This document shows, in pieces, positions 1 to 12,319 of a stretch of DNA of 64,000 nt (its first letter is position 1; each line of letters starts with the position of its first letter). Where the stretch lies: the NCBI GenBank assembly GCA_030544215.1, contig JARZZO010000011.1:14308001-14372000 (forward strand), in the 5' to 3' direction. The translations under genes were made by a program, and so were the position numbers. This DNA is from Zantedeschia hybrid cultivar. Lineage: Eukaryota > Streptophyta > Magnoliopsida > Alismatales > Araceae. Under the pieces are notes generated by a model. The model did no database searches. It was not told the origin of the DNA and saw nothing but the letters and a program-made list of their open reading frames with translations.

Positions 1-938
1 GATTATAATCCTATCCTTATATGTTGACGACATCTTGTTAGTTGAGAATGACATGGAGTCTGTCGATCTCATTAGGCAGTGACTATATTTTGTCTTTAAG
101 ATAAAAGACATGGGTAAAGCAAATTAAGTGCTCATAGTGAAAATAGTGAGAGATCACTCTAAAATATTTTTGAGTCTGTCTAAGGAAACTTACATTAATA
201 AGATCTTAGAGCGATACTAGATGGATTACACCAAATACATCGATACTCCAATTGATAAGAGTTATGTTTTAAGCATGAGCCAATGCCCACATACTGAAGA
301 AGAGAAGAGCCAAATTAGTAAAGTGCCATATGCGGCAGTTATAAGGAGTCTAATGTATGTAATGTTGTGTACTTGACCCGACATTAGCTATGTCGTAGGT
401 CTAGTTAGCCGTTATCAAAGTGACCCTGATCCCGCTCACTAGAAGGCAGTCAAGATAATATTCCAATGTTTGCATGAAACAACGAACCTTGCCTTATAAT
501 ATGAAGGAGGTGATTTGAGGGTGAAAGGTTATAGCGATGCTGATTGGGTCAGCGACAAAGACAAGAGGAAGTCCACGTTAGAATATATATTCATATTAGG
601 TGGCAGGACCATTTCTTGGTGCAGCAAGAAACAGACGTGTATCGCTTTATCTACTATAGAATCAAAATATGTGGCATGTTCTGCAGCGTTCCAAGAGGCA
701 ATTTGATTGCGAAATTTTTTGCAGCGATTGGCCGTCACTCCTCATCCACAGGAGAGTGTGCTATTATATGTTGATAGTACGTTAGCCCTAGCCTACACTA
801 AGGATACCAAGTATCATGGGAGGACCAAACACATTGACATCTGATATCACTTCATACGAGATCTACCGGCGAGAGAGTTAGTGATCCTTCAGCATATTTC
901 TACCGATCGTATGGTAGCGGACCCACTAACTAAATAGA
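1..938 (+). pseudogene. Decayed Ty1/copia pol remnant: end of reverse transcriptase plus RNase H
   Basis: Read in one frame with many in-frame stops, this segment matches the C-terminal part of a copia polyprotein. The RT catalytic box YVDDILL lies near 20-45. The usual PISYVVGLVSRY-type block is recognisable near 380-420. An RNase H region follows at about 525-930, with YSDADW, TISWCSKKQ, ALSTIESKYVA and a terminal DRMVADPLTK. Stops appear for example in the RT thumb and after FQEAI (about 704). The 5' part of the element (gag, integrase, first half of RT) lies left of the window. The domain order and motifs are standard for copia. The element cannot encode a working polymerase. Confidence 0.9.
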
Positions 939-1339
939 TCACTAGGGAGGTTTTCCTGACCCATAGTAGGGACATGGGTTTATGTACATTGTAATGTGAG
1001 AACAATTTCTGTTGACATTAATATAATTGTGCATTCTCTTACTTAGTATATTTTGATGGAATGTTTGTTTACACATCGATGAGTGCCACCATATTTGAAT
1101 TGACCCTCTCATACGGATATTTCGCCTTGGCGCTGAGATAGCGAGCGAGATGAGACATTTGGTATCTATGACGCTAGGAGAGCGAGTAAGATACACTTAA
1201 AATATTATAAGTAATGTTGCCTCAAATAAAAGCTGAGATGAGATCTTTAAAGATCAAATACATGAGTACATGAACCTATCATGTATAGTCTGCAGAAGCC
1301 GGATGTGAACCTCGAGACAAGGTGCTGAGTGGGAGCGAC

Positions 1340-2412
1340 TGTATCATAAGGCTCAAGTTAGTCGCAATAGAAGTGACTAGGCTAAGATTTGTATGGTATT
1401 AATGATAAATTAAAAGTGACACGTCCACACATGTGGAAGAATGCCATAGCATGCGTCTCATACAGCATGTGTTGTACACGATTGATAAGTGAAAATGATG
1501 AATGGATCTCTACTTCATCATTATGTGAGCTCTTGGATTATTTTGTTGATCCTACTTGTACTCTGTGTGACCTGAGAACTATGTCATGAAGCGGAGGCTC
1601 GACGTTGCTATTTTAGCATGATCTTTAGGACCAAAGCTGATACAGTACAACGGAACATGTTTAGGAAAGCGGCCGAGATTAATCGAATTGACATGTATGT
1701 GGATTATACTCCGAGAACTCAGTCAGCTGTGTGTAGATAGAGTTATGATCACATGATATTTGAAATTTAACACTGCCAGTCATTTATCTGAGAGATCCGG
1801 AGTGTTAAATCAGGTGATTATAAGGTTGTCTAGAGTACCACAAGACTTTTAAGAGTATTATGTTTCGTTAGTTTTGATGATGACTGAATGGATCAGTACT
1901 CTTTGCCTAATCAAGTTATTCTCATGAGATCGCACGCTTCATTTCTTGTATGACAGAGGGATTATAACAGTAAAAAGAGAGATGAACCATTGATAATTGT
2001 CCCTTTGTGGACAAGTGGAAGATGTTGCAATAATAGGCTAGGCCCATTCTTGATGCCCACATGGGACAGGCAACATGAGAAGTGGAGTAGGAGATAACTC
2101 CAAGGAGTTAATCTACGTGGAATCCATGCAGTTGGGGACTGCACGAAGTCCCTCCCACTACCCACATCTCTCTCCCCTGTTTGAATTTGATAGAGAGGTT
2201 GTAACCGCACACTCCGTTGTCCAATCCTCTCCATCCCGCCTTTGGATGTTGAACGTGAGAAGGTGAGAGATAAATAGAGAGAGAGAGAGAAACGAGAAAA
2301 GCTCTTCTTCGACGTGAAAGTGTAAACGTCACCTAATTGCCATGATTCTCCATGTGTGCATGACTTTGCGTTGTTTATTTGTATTATTTAACGCATGAAG
2401 ATTTTCCCCGAC
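1340..2412 (+). mobile_element. Probable 3' LTR of the copia remnant
   Basis: After the RNase H end there is about 400 bp of noncoding DNA, then a purine run (GAGTGGGAGCGA, 1328-1339) that fits a polypurine tract. The following sequence starts TGTATCATAAGG and runs to TTTTCCCCGACA at 2401-2412, giving a TG...CA unit. A TATA-like run (GATAAATAGAGAGAG) lies near 2268-2285. The partner 5' LTR is outside the window, so the boundaries cannot be tested by comparison. The left edge is the weaker one. Confidence 0.42.
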
Positions 2413-2640
2413 AACTATACATGGCACACTCAAAATGGTCTTTCATGTAGTTTAAGATAATAGATATCTATCTAAGATAGATGATAGTCTTTTTAAAATA
2501 CATGCATTAATACAAGGGCAAACACAAATATAACATCTAAACATTATCTTTTGCATTACTTATTTATTTATAATTAATATTAAAATAATAAACTAAATGT
2601 TTAAAGTTTAAAATATTAACAGCGAATAGCTTACGAAGAC

Positions 2641-3054
2641 TTTAGCAATCTTCCATCCACTCTCCGACGTGACCCTTTGGTTGGGTGACTCCCAGTTCGG
2701 TCACCGTGACCTAAAGGGATTTCCACCAATCCTCGGGGGACGCGACGTTGACAACGACACCCTGGACGACTCCCTAACGATTCGCCTACGTCAACTCCAA
2801 ACGTATGGGCGAACGGGAGCCCCCATGCCCAAGGGCACTTTGGGGAAATACGGGCTGCGGAGGGGTGTGTCACGGACACCCCTTCCTTCGGTCCCTCCCC
2901 GGATCCCTAATTCGCATGCTTCTCCCCGCCGCCTGCCCCCCTCTCTCGACGCCCTACACGACCACTGCGGTCACCGACGCTGACGCCACCGAGGACACCT
3001 CCGCCGCCGCCTCCGGCGAAGGGATCTCCGACCGCCGCCGTCGCCGGCGACGCC
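2641..3054 (+). promoter_or_regulatory. GC-rich 5' region of the FRS gene
   Basis: Base composition switches sharply at about 2640 from AT-rich to GC- and CpG-rich, and stays so into exon 1 at 3055. Open frames on both strands here look like products of the composition. I read it as promoter and 5' UTR of the downstream gene. No clear TATA box was identified. A transcript start cannot be placed from sequence alone. Confidence 0.35.
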
Positions 3055-6000
3055 ATGGAGGGATCCAGCCCACCCTCGGCGCCCCCGACGCGGACGTCGA
3101 AGTCGACTCAGACGGCTCCGCCTCCGTCGGCGGCGGGGTCGTCCAGGCCGCCTCCGACCGACGGCGGCGGTGCCGGCGCCGGCGTTAGGGAGCCCCCACG
3201 GCCTCCCCAGCCGATGAGTGCTCCGCCGTCAGCGCCGCCGACGCGTACGTCTAGGGCGACGCAGACGGCGGGCTTGCCTAGGACGCCTCCGATCGGCGCC
3301 GTAGCCGCCGCCGGCGTCATGGGGGCCTCGCACGTTCCGCCGAGGAGCGGGCCGTCGTCGGCGTCGAGGTCGACGCAGACGGCTCCGGCTCCGGCTCCTG
3401 CTCCGTCAACGGCGGGGTTGTCTAGGTCGGCTCCGAGGGCGGACCCCTCAGGCGCTGCTGCGGTAAGCAGTCTCCCCTTCCCAAGGGGTTCATCTCTCTC
3501 TCTCTCTCTCTTAGTATCCTTGGTTGTAGAATTATTAGGTTAACATTTAGCCTTTTTGTTCAACAAACTTACAAACTAAGTCAAACATACGTCTCTAGTG
3601 TCTGTGTGAGTGTGTGTCTCTCTCTCCCCCCCCTAAAAATGGGAAATTTGATTGTATGGTATCCTTGGTTGTAGATTTATTAGGTTAAGATTTTGCCTTT
3701 TTGTTCAACAAACTTACAAAATAAGTCTAACAAACATCTCTAGTGTGTGTGTGTCTCCGCGTGTGTGTGTGTGTGTTGTGGCACTGTTTGTGTTCATGAA
3801 GAGTGCATATGTTGGGAGTCTTTGTGTTCATGAAGTGATTTTGTTCGAAAGTTGCTGAGCCTTATTTTCTACTGACTAACATAATAGACCAAAGATACAT
3901 GTGTTCCTCTGTGTGCGGTGTGGCACTGTTTGTGTTCATGAAGAGTGCATATGTTAGGAGTCTTTGTGTTCATGAAGTGATTTTGTTCGAAAGTTGCTGA
4001 GCCTTATTGTTCTACAGACTGACATAATAGACCAAATATACATGTGTTCCTCTGTGTGTGGGTGAGTGTTGGGACTGTTCCTGTTATGTGTTCATATTCT
4101 GCTATCTTTGGCATCGATTCTTGGAAATTCCTTCTCATTCCTCATTGTAGGAAGTAAAAAGACATTCTCCATTCCCAATTCTTGGAATGAGAATGGTATT
4201 TGGCTATCATTTTTAACTTATGCAAGAATATCTTTTTTGAACAATGTTAGCCACAAAGGAAACGATGTTTTTTGAGGGAAGGCCTTCCAAATATGAGAAA
4301 AGGTTTCAAAGACATTTTCATCTTCTCTTGGGTTCATACTTGCCCTTCTATTTGTACAGCATGATATGGAGGTGGGCCCAAGTCGAAGTGTAGATGTTGA
4401 ATGTACAGCAGCCAAGGAGGGTACCATCAATCAATATATGGATGTTGAGTGCACAGCAGCCCAGAAGAGGGATCGTGAGGACTTCAATATAGAGGAGGAG
4501 GATCCTGATATACCAAAGATTGGTATGGAATTTGACACATTTACTGATGCTGAAGACTTATATCACAGATACAGTGCAAAGGTGGGCTTTAGTGTTCGGA
4601 TACGCAGAACCAAATTTGATCATGGAGTGGTAATAAGAAGGACTTATTGTTGTTATAAAGAAGGTTTTCGCGATATTGAAAGAAGAAAAGCTGTGGCTTA
4701 CCATCGACCAGACATCAGATGTGGCTGTAACGCACATTATTCTGTAAAATTGTTACCCGATGGGAAGTATCAAGTTTTTCAGTTTGATCCAAACCACAAT
4801 CATGATGTTGTGGCTCCAGAGAAGGTGCATCTTTTGAGATCACATAGGCGTCTGCTAGCTGCACAAAAGGGGGAGGTGGATGTAGCATCTGGTTCAGGAA
4901 TGGCTTCAAAAACTGCCATAGAGTTTTTGAGTAGGCAAGTTGGGGGCCGTAAAAATCTTGGCTTCGTTGAAAGGGATTCGAGAAAGTATTTACAAACAAA
5001 GAGAAAGATTGCACTGAAGAAGGGTGAAGCAAGTGCTATCCTTGAGTATTTTCAAAGAATGCAATCAAATAATCCATCATCATCTTATGCATTACAACTA
5101 GATGAGAATGAGTTGTTAACTAACATTTTTTGGGCAGATCCAAGTATGATTGTCGACTACCATCATTTTGGTGATGTTGTCTGCTTTGACACAACCTACA
5201 AAACCAATAATGAAGAGTGCCCCTTAGCCTTGTTTGTTGGAGTCAATCACCACAAACAGCTAATTGTATTTGGTGCTGCCCTGCTTTTCGATGATACTCC
5301 TGCAACATTTGAATGGTTATTCAGCACTTTCATCCAAACAATGGGTGGAAAGAAACCAAAAACCATTCTGATTGAACAGTGTGCGGCGATAAGTAGTGCA
5401 GTAGCATTGGCTTTACCTGGGACATGTCATAGACTTTGTGCATGGCATATCTACAAGAATGCTATGGCACATCTACATGATGTATTTAAGAAAAACCCTA
5501 AGCTGTTAGGTGACTTTGAAAAATGTGTTTTTGATTATAATGATGGTGAAGAATTTGAATTAGCATGGTGTGATATGACTACAAATTATAATCTTCAAGA
5601 AAATAAATGGTTGAAAGAAATGTTTGAAATTAGAGAGCAGTGGTCTTTAGCACATGGAAGAGACAATTTTGTTGCAGATATTGCTGCCACACAGCGAGGT
5701 GAGACTTTGAATTCTGCAGTGAAAAAATGTCTTCCTCGTGGCTGCTCCATCATGCAATTTTTTGAACATTTTGAGCGGGTACTTGACGCTCGACGTTTTG
5801 AAGAGTTAAAAGCTGATTGTAGTATGGGTCAAACCACACAGTACATGTGTGTTCAATGGAAGCTCTTAAAACATGCAGAATCTGTTTACACACCCGCTGT
5901 TTTCAAGATATTTGAGAAGGAAGTGATTGTGATTTTTGACCTTGAACTTTCAGTAATCTGTGTGGATGGGACCATCACTATGTATAGAGTTTCAGAGACT

Positions 6001-7145
6001 AATCCAAGTCGAGTTTACACAGTTTCATATAATGATGCTGATTGTAGTATATCTTGCACTTGTAAATCCTTTGAATTTGTGGGTATACTTTGTAGGCATG
6101 CCTTGAAGGTGTTTGAAAGAATAAATGTAATGAGCATTCCAGAGCAGTACATTCTAAAGAGATGGACAAAAAAGGCAAAAGAAGGAGTTTTAGCTGATTA
6201 TCACGATCTGACGGTGAACCTTGATCTTAAGGAGCAAATTTCAGTGCGTTATAGAGATTTGTGTCCCATTCTTATCCAGTTAGCAACAAAAGCATCCCTG
6301 TGTGATGAGGCATCTAAACTGGTTGCTAGTTCTGCCCTCAAAATGATAAAAGATGTTGATAGTCACATGGAATGTGCACTTGCTAGTGGATCTCAGGCTG
6401 AAACTACCATTGTAGGTAATCGTTTGAAAACAGTAGAAACTGAAAATCAAAGGACAATGGATGGTTCCACAATGCATGATGAGTGCCCAATTGGTGTTGA
6501 AGAAGTAGATCATAACCAGACTGTTCAAGTAAGGTATACAAATGAAGCAAAAGAAGTTGAAAAGGAAAAAGTGGGTGGCAGCCATTGTAGGTTGAAGAGT
6601 GCCCTTGAGAAAGCAGAGAAAGGGAAAAGATGCTCTCCTAAGGCAAGCAAACCAAAGAAGCCAAGGAATACCCTCCTTGTAAGCACTGACCAAGTTGTCT
6701 ATTTCTTTAATTATGTAAATAGTTCCTTTTAAACTAGAATGCTTCTTATCATTTATTGTCAACTGAATGATCACATTTTCCTTTTTAGGTTGGAGAACAA
6801 ACAGGGGTAATGGCCCTACCAAGTGGCATTGAAAGTTCACCCCAACTTCAACCACAGGTCAACTTTTGGAAGTCCTTTTATTGCATTAGTTGTTGATTGA
6901 AAATACTGTTATTAAGTATGTTGAATTCCTTCTAAAAATGAAAGGCTATTCGAATGCACTGGCATATTTACATTACCAACACGCTTATGTTGCCTAGTCT
7001 GGTTTTCCACAGGCATCTCACTTAATTGTACTAGTCCACAATACATCTGAGCTTAGGCTAATGCTAACTTCTTGTTTTTCCATAGGTGGCAATACCGTCA
7101 TCTTCTGTTTCATGGCCATTCCTTGCCAATTATCCTATATTTTAG
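3055..7145 (+). CDS. FAR1-related sequence (FRS) protein, four exons; domesticated MULE transposase
   Basis: Exons 3055-3462, 4360-6678, 6789-6857 and 7086-7145 join at GT/AG sites, all in phase 0, to give 951 aa. Exon 2 carries the domains (numbering from its first Met at 4366): FAR1 DNA-binding region about 52-150 with the C/C/H/H pattern (CC at 95-96, CGC at 119-121, HNH at 144-146); MULE transposase core about 270-365 (FDTTYKTN, LCAWHIYKN); SWIM zinc finger about 555-583 (CTC...CRH). Family members are usually about 700-850 aa and act in the nucleus as light- and development-related transcription regulators. Exon 1 adds 136 low-complexity Ala/Pro/Ser residues, so translation could instead start at 4366 with exon 1 as 5' UTR. 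The last two small exons end VSWPFLANYPIF-stop. Of the ancestral DDE residues, D275 and E446 are visible but the second position is Glu (LIEQ, residue 337). Exon 2 has no internal stop, so the gene is probably functional. Confidence 0.88.
3513..4063 (+). repeat. Two tandem duplications inside FRS intron 1
   Basis: A unit beginning GTATCCTTGGTTGTAGA occurs at about 3513 and again at about 3658, about 145 bp apart, each ending in a TG/TC simple repeat. A second unit containing GCACTGTTTGTGTTCATGAA occurs at 3781 and 3923, exactly 142 bp apart, with a partial third copy after 4063. Copies differ at few positions. The intron also holds TG-rich microsatellite (about 3739-3779). Confidence 0.85.
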
Positions 7146-8364
7146 GTCAGTTTCATGCAATGCAAGTAGTGACTAAGTTTTTTAACGATTTGGTTACATG
7201 CTTGTTTCTATCATGAAAAAGCATGTTATATTATTGATTTGACAACTTAATTATGTCAATTTTTTTAAGCTTGCAGATCAAACAATAGTAATGCTCGCAC
7301 CATGAGGTATTGAGCACACAACCCCAAGGTCAACATGATTTTTGTCCGGATTTTCTATGCTGCTTGAGTACAATTAGAAGATCATATCAGTAAGGGGTTG
7401 AATATGACAGTCCCTTTCACTTTTTGGGAATCTGAACAAGTACTTGGTTGTAAATATCTGAGACAGGATGGTTGTTTGTCTGGTATGGGTATTCCTTGCC
7501 CATTGAAGGATTGGGTAATATAGGTTTCAACACGTCTGTTGTGGTGCTATATGCTATGTATGGATTTTGATCCATTGTAAATCATGTGCATAAAAGAGAT
7601 GATTTCAAAAATATTGGAATTAGACCTTTGTACGTGGCTTTTCTTTATTTCTTTTTGTCTGTGGGATGATTTGCTCTGATCAACCATATATCTTAAAGTA
7701 TATATTTTCTCTCATCTTCTGTTGCATAAAGTTGGCAATGATGATGTTTCTCCGAACAACCCTCTGTTGGGAGATTGGGCAGAGATGTTGAGGAGATGTA
7801 ATTTTGGCATAATGGTGTCTCTCTCTGATGCTTATGTGGCATAATGACGTTTCTCTTCTAAGCAACTTTCAGTCAGAACTTTGTGGAGCTATATGGAGAT
7901 TGATTATCAACTTTCTGTTTCACTTATTTAGTTGCTATTATGTAGAATGTAGAAGATTGATGTAAAGACTCCAGCAGGATGTTAAACGATTGAAGCTTTA
8001 CAAATTACAATGGAACCATGATAAACAACAAATAAGGATAATTTGTGTTGCTCTTAGCGAAGCAACATATTGCACTTTTCCTGTTTCAAGTGCAAGTCCC
8101 TGAGCCAACTTAATAGTGAGATAAGTGATTTTGTTATTGATTACTGCCTGATACTATTCTCTTATTAGATTGTTACCATCTCTTTATCAGCTATAATGAT
8201 TCTCCATTTTAGTCCCACCATTACACCACCAAATAGTTCTTGCATTTGCTCACTTCTGGATATGTTCCCGTGGCTCTATGAAAGTGGCAGCTCTCGGAAT
8301 ACAATTACTGCAAAGATCTTATGTGGCAGCCTCACAATGCAAAAAACCAAATCCATATAGGATA
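7146..8364 (+). other. FRS 3' flank with a decayed second copy of exons 3 and 4
   Basis: The stretch 7277-7335 (GCAG-ATCAAACAATAG... to CCCCAAG-GTCAAC) resembles FRS exon 3 and its following donor (GAGAACAAACAGGGGTAATG... CCACAG-GTCAAC). The stretch about 7465-7525, with GGTATTCCTTGCCCAT, resembles exon 4 (GGCCATTCCTTGCCAAT). The copy has indels and no open frame, so it looks like an intragenic duplication that decayed, now 3' UTR or downstream DNA. From 7530 to 8364 I recognise nothing. A short GCATAATG-type motif recurs near 7720-7860. Confidence 0.45.
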
Positions 8365-9307
8365 ACTAGACATGTCATGTTTATATGGACATTCTAATCC
8401 ATGGAATTTGAGCTTTAGAAGAAATCTGACAACTCTTGAGTTTCAACAGTTGTTGGCAGTGCTGAACATCATTCACAATTTTGGCTTGCAGAGAAACTGT
8501 GATGATACAAGATTATGGGGCTGGAATACTAAAGGCATTTTTTCTGTTAATGCTCTGGTAAGAATTATTAATGATAGTGGAGTTAAAGTGCCCTGGGGAA
8601 ATGTAGTTTGGTCCAAGAATTAACCATGTAAGATCAATCTCTTCCTGTGGAAAATTGCTTTGGGAAGGCTTCCAACAATGGATAGGTTGAGTCGTTTTCT
8701 CCCTCTGCAGAATTTCAGGTGCTACTTCTGCGGTTCATTTACTGAGGATATGGGCCACTTGTTTTGCTACTGCGGTATTGTTCAAGCCTGGTGGATGATA
8801 TGCTGCAGAAGTCTCAATATCAGCTAGGAAGAACCTTCCTCTATACTTCTTATGTTGGAGGGATGGGCTAAGCTATGCCCTTACCCAACTGAGAGGGAAT
8901 TGTGGTCTCTAATTCTTCCTGCATTTCTGTGGGGAGTGTGGAATGAAAGGAATTATAGAAGACTCAGAGATGAATTTGACAGCTTTTATAATATTATGTG
9001 CAGGGTTATTAGATGGGTCAGGGAGTGGGGTATTGCTGCTAGGATTGTAGGGGATCCGAAATCCTCTCCTACCTTATCTGCTTTGAGGAAGGCTTTGAGG
9101 ATGATATGTTGTTAGTGTTTCCTTGAGTCCTGTATTTTTATCTTATCTACTTGATAAGATATTTGAGGGTTTATTGTCTCTCTGTGTATGGGATTTCCTG
9201 TGTGTACTCTGAGCAATTTTGCTCCTTGTTGTAATTTCTGCATTTTATTATCAATGAAACAGTGATCTATAATGATCACCTTAAAAAAAAACTAGACATG
9301 TCATGTT
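8365..9307 (+). mobile_element. 5'-truncated L1-type LINE with perfect 17-bp TSD
   Basis: The element body is 8382-9290. It is flanked by identical copies of ACTAGACATGTCATGTT at 8365-8381 and 9291-9307. It ends in a run of nine or so A (9283-9291). The translated body, with a stop near 8622 and other interruptions, matches the C-terminal zf-RVT region of plant LINE ORF2: WNTKGIFSVNALV, INLFLWKIALGRLPTMDRL, CYFCGSFTEDMGHLFCYC, LWGVWNERNYRR. The RT and endonuclease are missing from the 5' side, which is normal 5' truncation by target-primed reverse transcription. Intact TSDs suggest a fairly young insertion. Confidence 0.93.
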
Positions 9308-10498
9308 CTTGTTATGCCTTAGATTAACATATTACCCATAATTCAAATGTATTTCTTGGCACATTTTAAGGACACTACATTTCAGTAGACCATGCATAAG
9401 TTTGGTTCTGCTTCATTTCTACGTCTAACTCTAGAGTCAAATTGCTATCCACAAACAAACATGATCAAGAAACTCGTTCGCAACTAGTCAACAACTAATG
9501 AGATGATTTGTTGGAGCAATCCTGTCATCAACCACTGTTGTCTCTGCTAGTAAGTCACCCAAAGCACTGATAGTGGATGTTCAGACATCTAGTATTCAAG
9601 GGAATAATCAGTTTCCTATAAGAAAAATGAAAAAAATGCATGATGTTTTTTAACATCACAAGCTACATATACATACATTAAAGTAGAAGAATGGAAAAGA
9701 CAGAAAAGCTATTTGTAAGTTCATTTCCCATTTGACAGACAATGGAATAGATGACTGCATTTTTTGGGGACTCCGATCATCACTCTACAACTACAATTTT
9801 GGAACCCCTCATTACCTCTGCTGATAACTACCCCACGTCTCCTGCTAAAGGCCATTTATTGTTTATAGAAATGCCATTCCGGTCCTAAGGACTTCTGCTG
9901 ACAATAGTATGCATCCTTGGGTTGCACACATATGCCTTTTGATCACAAAATTTGCACCTTTGTCCTCAGAGGAAGGAATTGAATAAGAGGAATCAGGCTG
10001 AAACATCACAATTTGTTTATTCTGTCATGCAGCTGCTGACGTTTCTAGAAGAGGAGGAGATGGTGATGTCAAGGTGGAGGAAGCAGTTGCTGAGATGAGC
10101 TGTGTTGCCATGGGGTTGAAACAGCAGAAGGATTGAGGTGTCAGAGAAAGGGAAAAACCCTGAAGAGCAGACAGTGAGGGTCAGATCTTGTAATGGCCTA
10201 GCTCGAGGCCTAGCTGTAGGTATCCGAAAGCAGCATGTCATGGACCCCTTCAGCACACATCAACAACGGAATAGAGGTCATCACAGCATTCACCATGAGA
10301 ATGAAACCACATAACGCATGATTCTGCTACATGCAGCTATCCAGCTTCAAGTCAAGCATAGTTATTATAAGTTAAATAAGAAAGGGGACAGGAATGTGTT
10401 TGAAGGGAGGAGGAATGCCTAGGAGGTCACAAGGACCATCTATGGAGAAGTTGTGGTCAAGCTGGGGAGTGGGTTGTTTGTGAACATGAAGACCACTG
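9308..10498. other. Intergenic stretch, no gene recognised
   Basis: I see no conserved protein, RNA gene or bounded repeat here. The only open frame above background (10017-10256, minus) has no recognisable motif and lies in ordinary-composition DNA. Confidence 0.5.
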
Positions 10499-10959
10499 TG
10501 AGGTGAGGCAAACACATAACACAGTAAAGCCAAGGATCTATTGTATATTTTATTTGACCCATTAGAGGCTCATTTGATGTACTTTTCTTTTTTTTAAATT
10601 TTACGACAGATTTTAGTCATTTGTTTTGAATTAGGGATATTTTGGTCATTAGGTTTAGGGTTTGAGATTGGTTTGCTTTAAATAGTGATGTAATCTTCCT
10701 TCAAAGAAGAATGAAGAATATTGTGAGTTTTGAGCCATCATGTGTGCTTGTATTCTTTATGGGATGGGAAAACCCTTGGGTGTGATGCCCTAGCCTCCAG
10801 TGTGATGCTAGAGGCTGCTACCCCGGTGTAAAGCCAGAGGCCTCTTCCTCCCCTTTCCCCTTCGTTTCCCCCTTTGTCTCCTAAATCCCTTGCCCTTGTC
10901 GTCTTCTCCAACCTCGGTCTCCATGCCATTCTTCTCTTTTCCATTCTTGTCCCGCATCA
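10499..10959 (+). repeat. 5' LTR of the non-autonomous element
   Basis: Starts TGAGG and ends CATCA. It is collinear with 12891-13355. The left edge was placed by counting back from the shared GCCAAGG/GCCAAAGG block and is uncertain by a few bases. Confidence 0.8.
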
Positions 10960-10960
10960 C

Positions 10961-10974
10961 TTTAGTATAGAGCC
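10961..10974 (+). other. Degenerate primer-binding site (tRNA-Met type)
   Basis: TTTAGTATAGAGCC directly after the 5' LTR resembles the usual plant PBS TGGTATCAGAGCC with mismatches and a one-base deletion. Confidence 0.5.
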
Positions 10975-11185
10975 CAACTTCGATCTCCACCAGACTGTCG
11001 CTCCGCCGCCAATCACTGCTCTCTGTCGCCGCCGCGCACCCCAACCGCCTTCTTTTTTTCCTCCTCTTCTTTCTCTTTCTTTCTCCCTTTCTCTCCCTCT
11101 CCCTTTCTTTGTTTCTATTGACACAGTTACTATAGCAGCTACAATACTGCGACACTACTATAGTACCCGTGCCCCACCGCACCTT

Positions 11186-11191
<6 letters not shown>

Positions 11192-11224
<33 letters not shown>

Positions 11225-11280
11225 CCATTCATCTATTTTCTCTCTCGGCTTCACTGAAAGAAGAAGAAGAAGAAGAAGAA
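11192..11280 (+). repeat. (CT)n and (GAA)n microsatellites within the LTR element
   Basis: A CT dinucleotide run at about 11192-11221 is followed by an AAG/GAA run at about 11260-11282. They produce long artefactual open frames of Leu/Ser and Arg/Glu. Confidence 0.85.
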
Positions 11281-12319
11281 GCAATCGGAGGGAGGGCCCG
11301 GCCTTGCCAATGTTGCCGCCGCCGCTACCGCCTTCTGCAGGTGCCATCATTGTGGGTGTTGCCTTTTGCCAGTGCCACTGCCGTTGGCAACGATCCTTCC
11401 CCCTGTCGGTGATGCCACAATCGTCGCAGCCCCTTGCCGATGTTGTCGCCGCCATCACCTGGCTCTGCCAATGCCGCCGCCGCTGTCGCCGCCTTCCGTT
11501 GGCACCGATGGTGCCGTCTACATGCGTTGCCATCGCCGCCATCATCTTCTCTTCCCCTTGTTCTCTCTCTATCCTCTCTATGTGTTAGGGTTGGAAGGAG
11601 GTGGAAGGGAGAAAGGAAATGGCCCGTGCCCTTTAGTTCTAATCACAGAAACTAGGTTTGACCTAGTTCAGCACAAGGGCCAGAGCCCTTGCTCAGCCTG
11701 GTCTGCACCTGGTTCAAGCTGAATGCCATCCCTTAGCCCATTGTTTGGTCCGAACCAAGTTCTTTAGTTGGCTCAGCAGGCAGCCCTGGTTCGAGCCAGG
11801 GTCTAGCATCTGGTTTGAGCTAGGACCAATCCAGTTCCCTGCACCTAGATTTAGTAGTTGTGAGCCGTGGTCCACTATACAGGCGGTGCACCTAGACACT
11901 CTTAGTGCCTTGCCATCGTTGGGGGGTCATCCAGACTCCAATTCGCGCGCCGTCAGCACCGTTGGATTCGTCTCAACGAGGCCAACCTTATTACAGTGTG
12001 CCGCTGCGCCAACTGTTCCTCGTTTTACATGCCTAGCTTCGACGACTGCATCGATCGCGTAAGCGCATCTCTGTGCTCCATTTTACGTACTGATCGCGTC
12101 TGTGGCATCCTCACAGCAAGGCGAACTTTGTCCAGTGCCCCATTAGACAACAAGGCATCATTTTGTGTGCCACTTCTGTATACACTTTACAGATGTCCAT
12201 TCGTGCATCTCAAGGCTCGTATCAGCCGCCTCAATTTGTACAGTGACTTCTGGACAATTCTAGTTATGTGGCACGCTTCTCAAGATGATGACCGCAGATT
12301 ATTTTAAGTATGCATTGGG

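Noticed and set aside
6280..6855. 191-codon minus-strand frame
   Set aside because: Shadow of the FRS exon 2/3 region on the other strand. No motif.
10808..11545. 245-codon minus-strand open frame
   Set aside because: It is Arg/Glu-rich and read from the CT-rich and (GAA)n tracts of an LTR element, with no domain.
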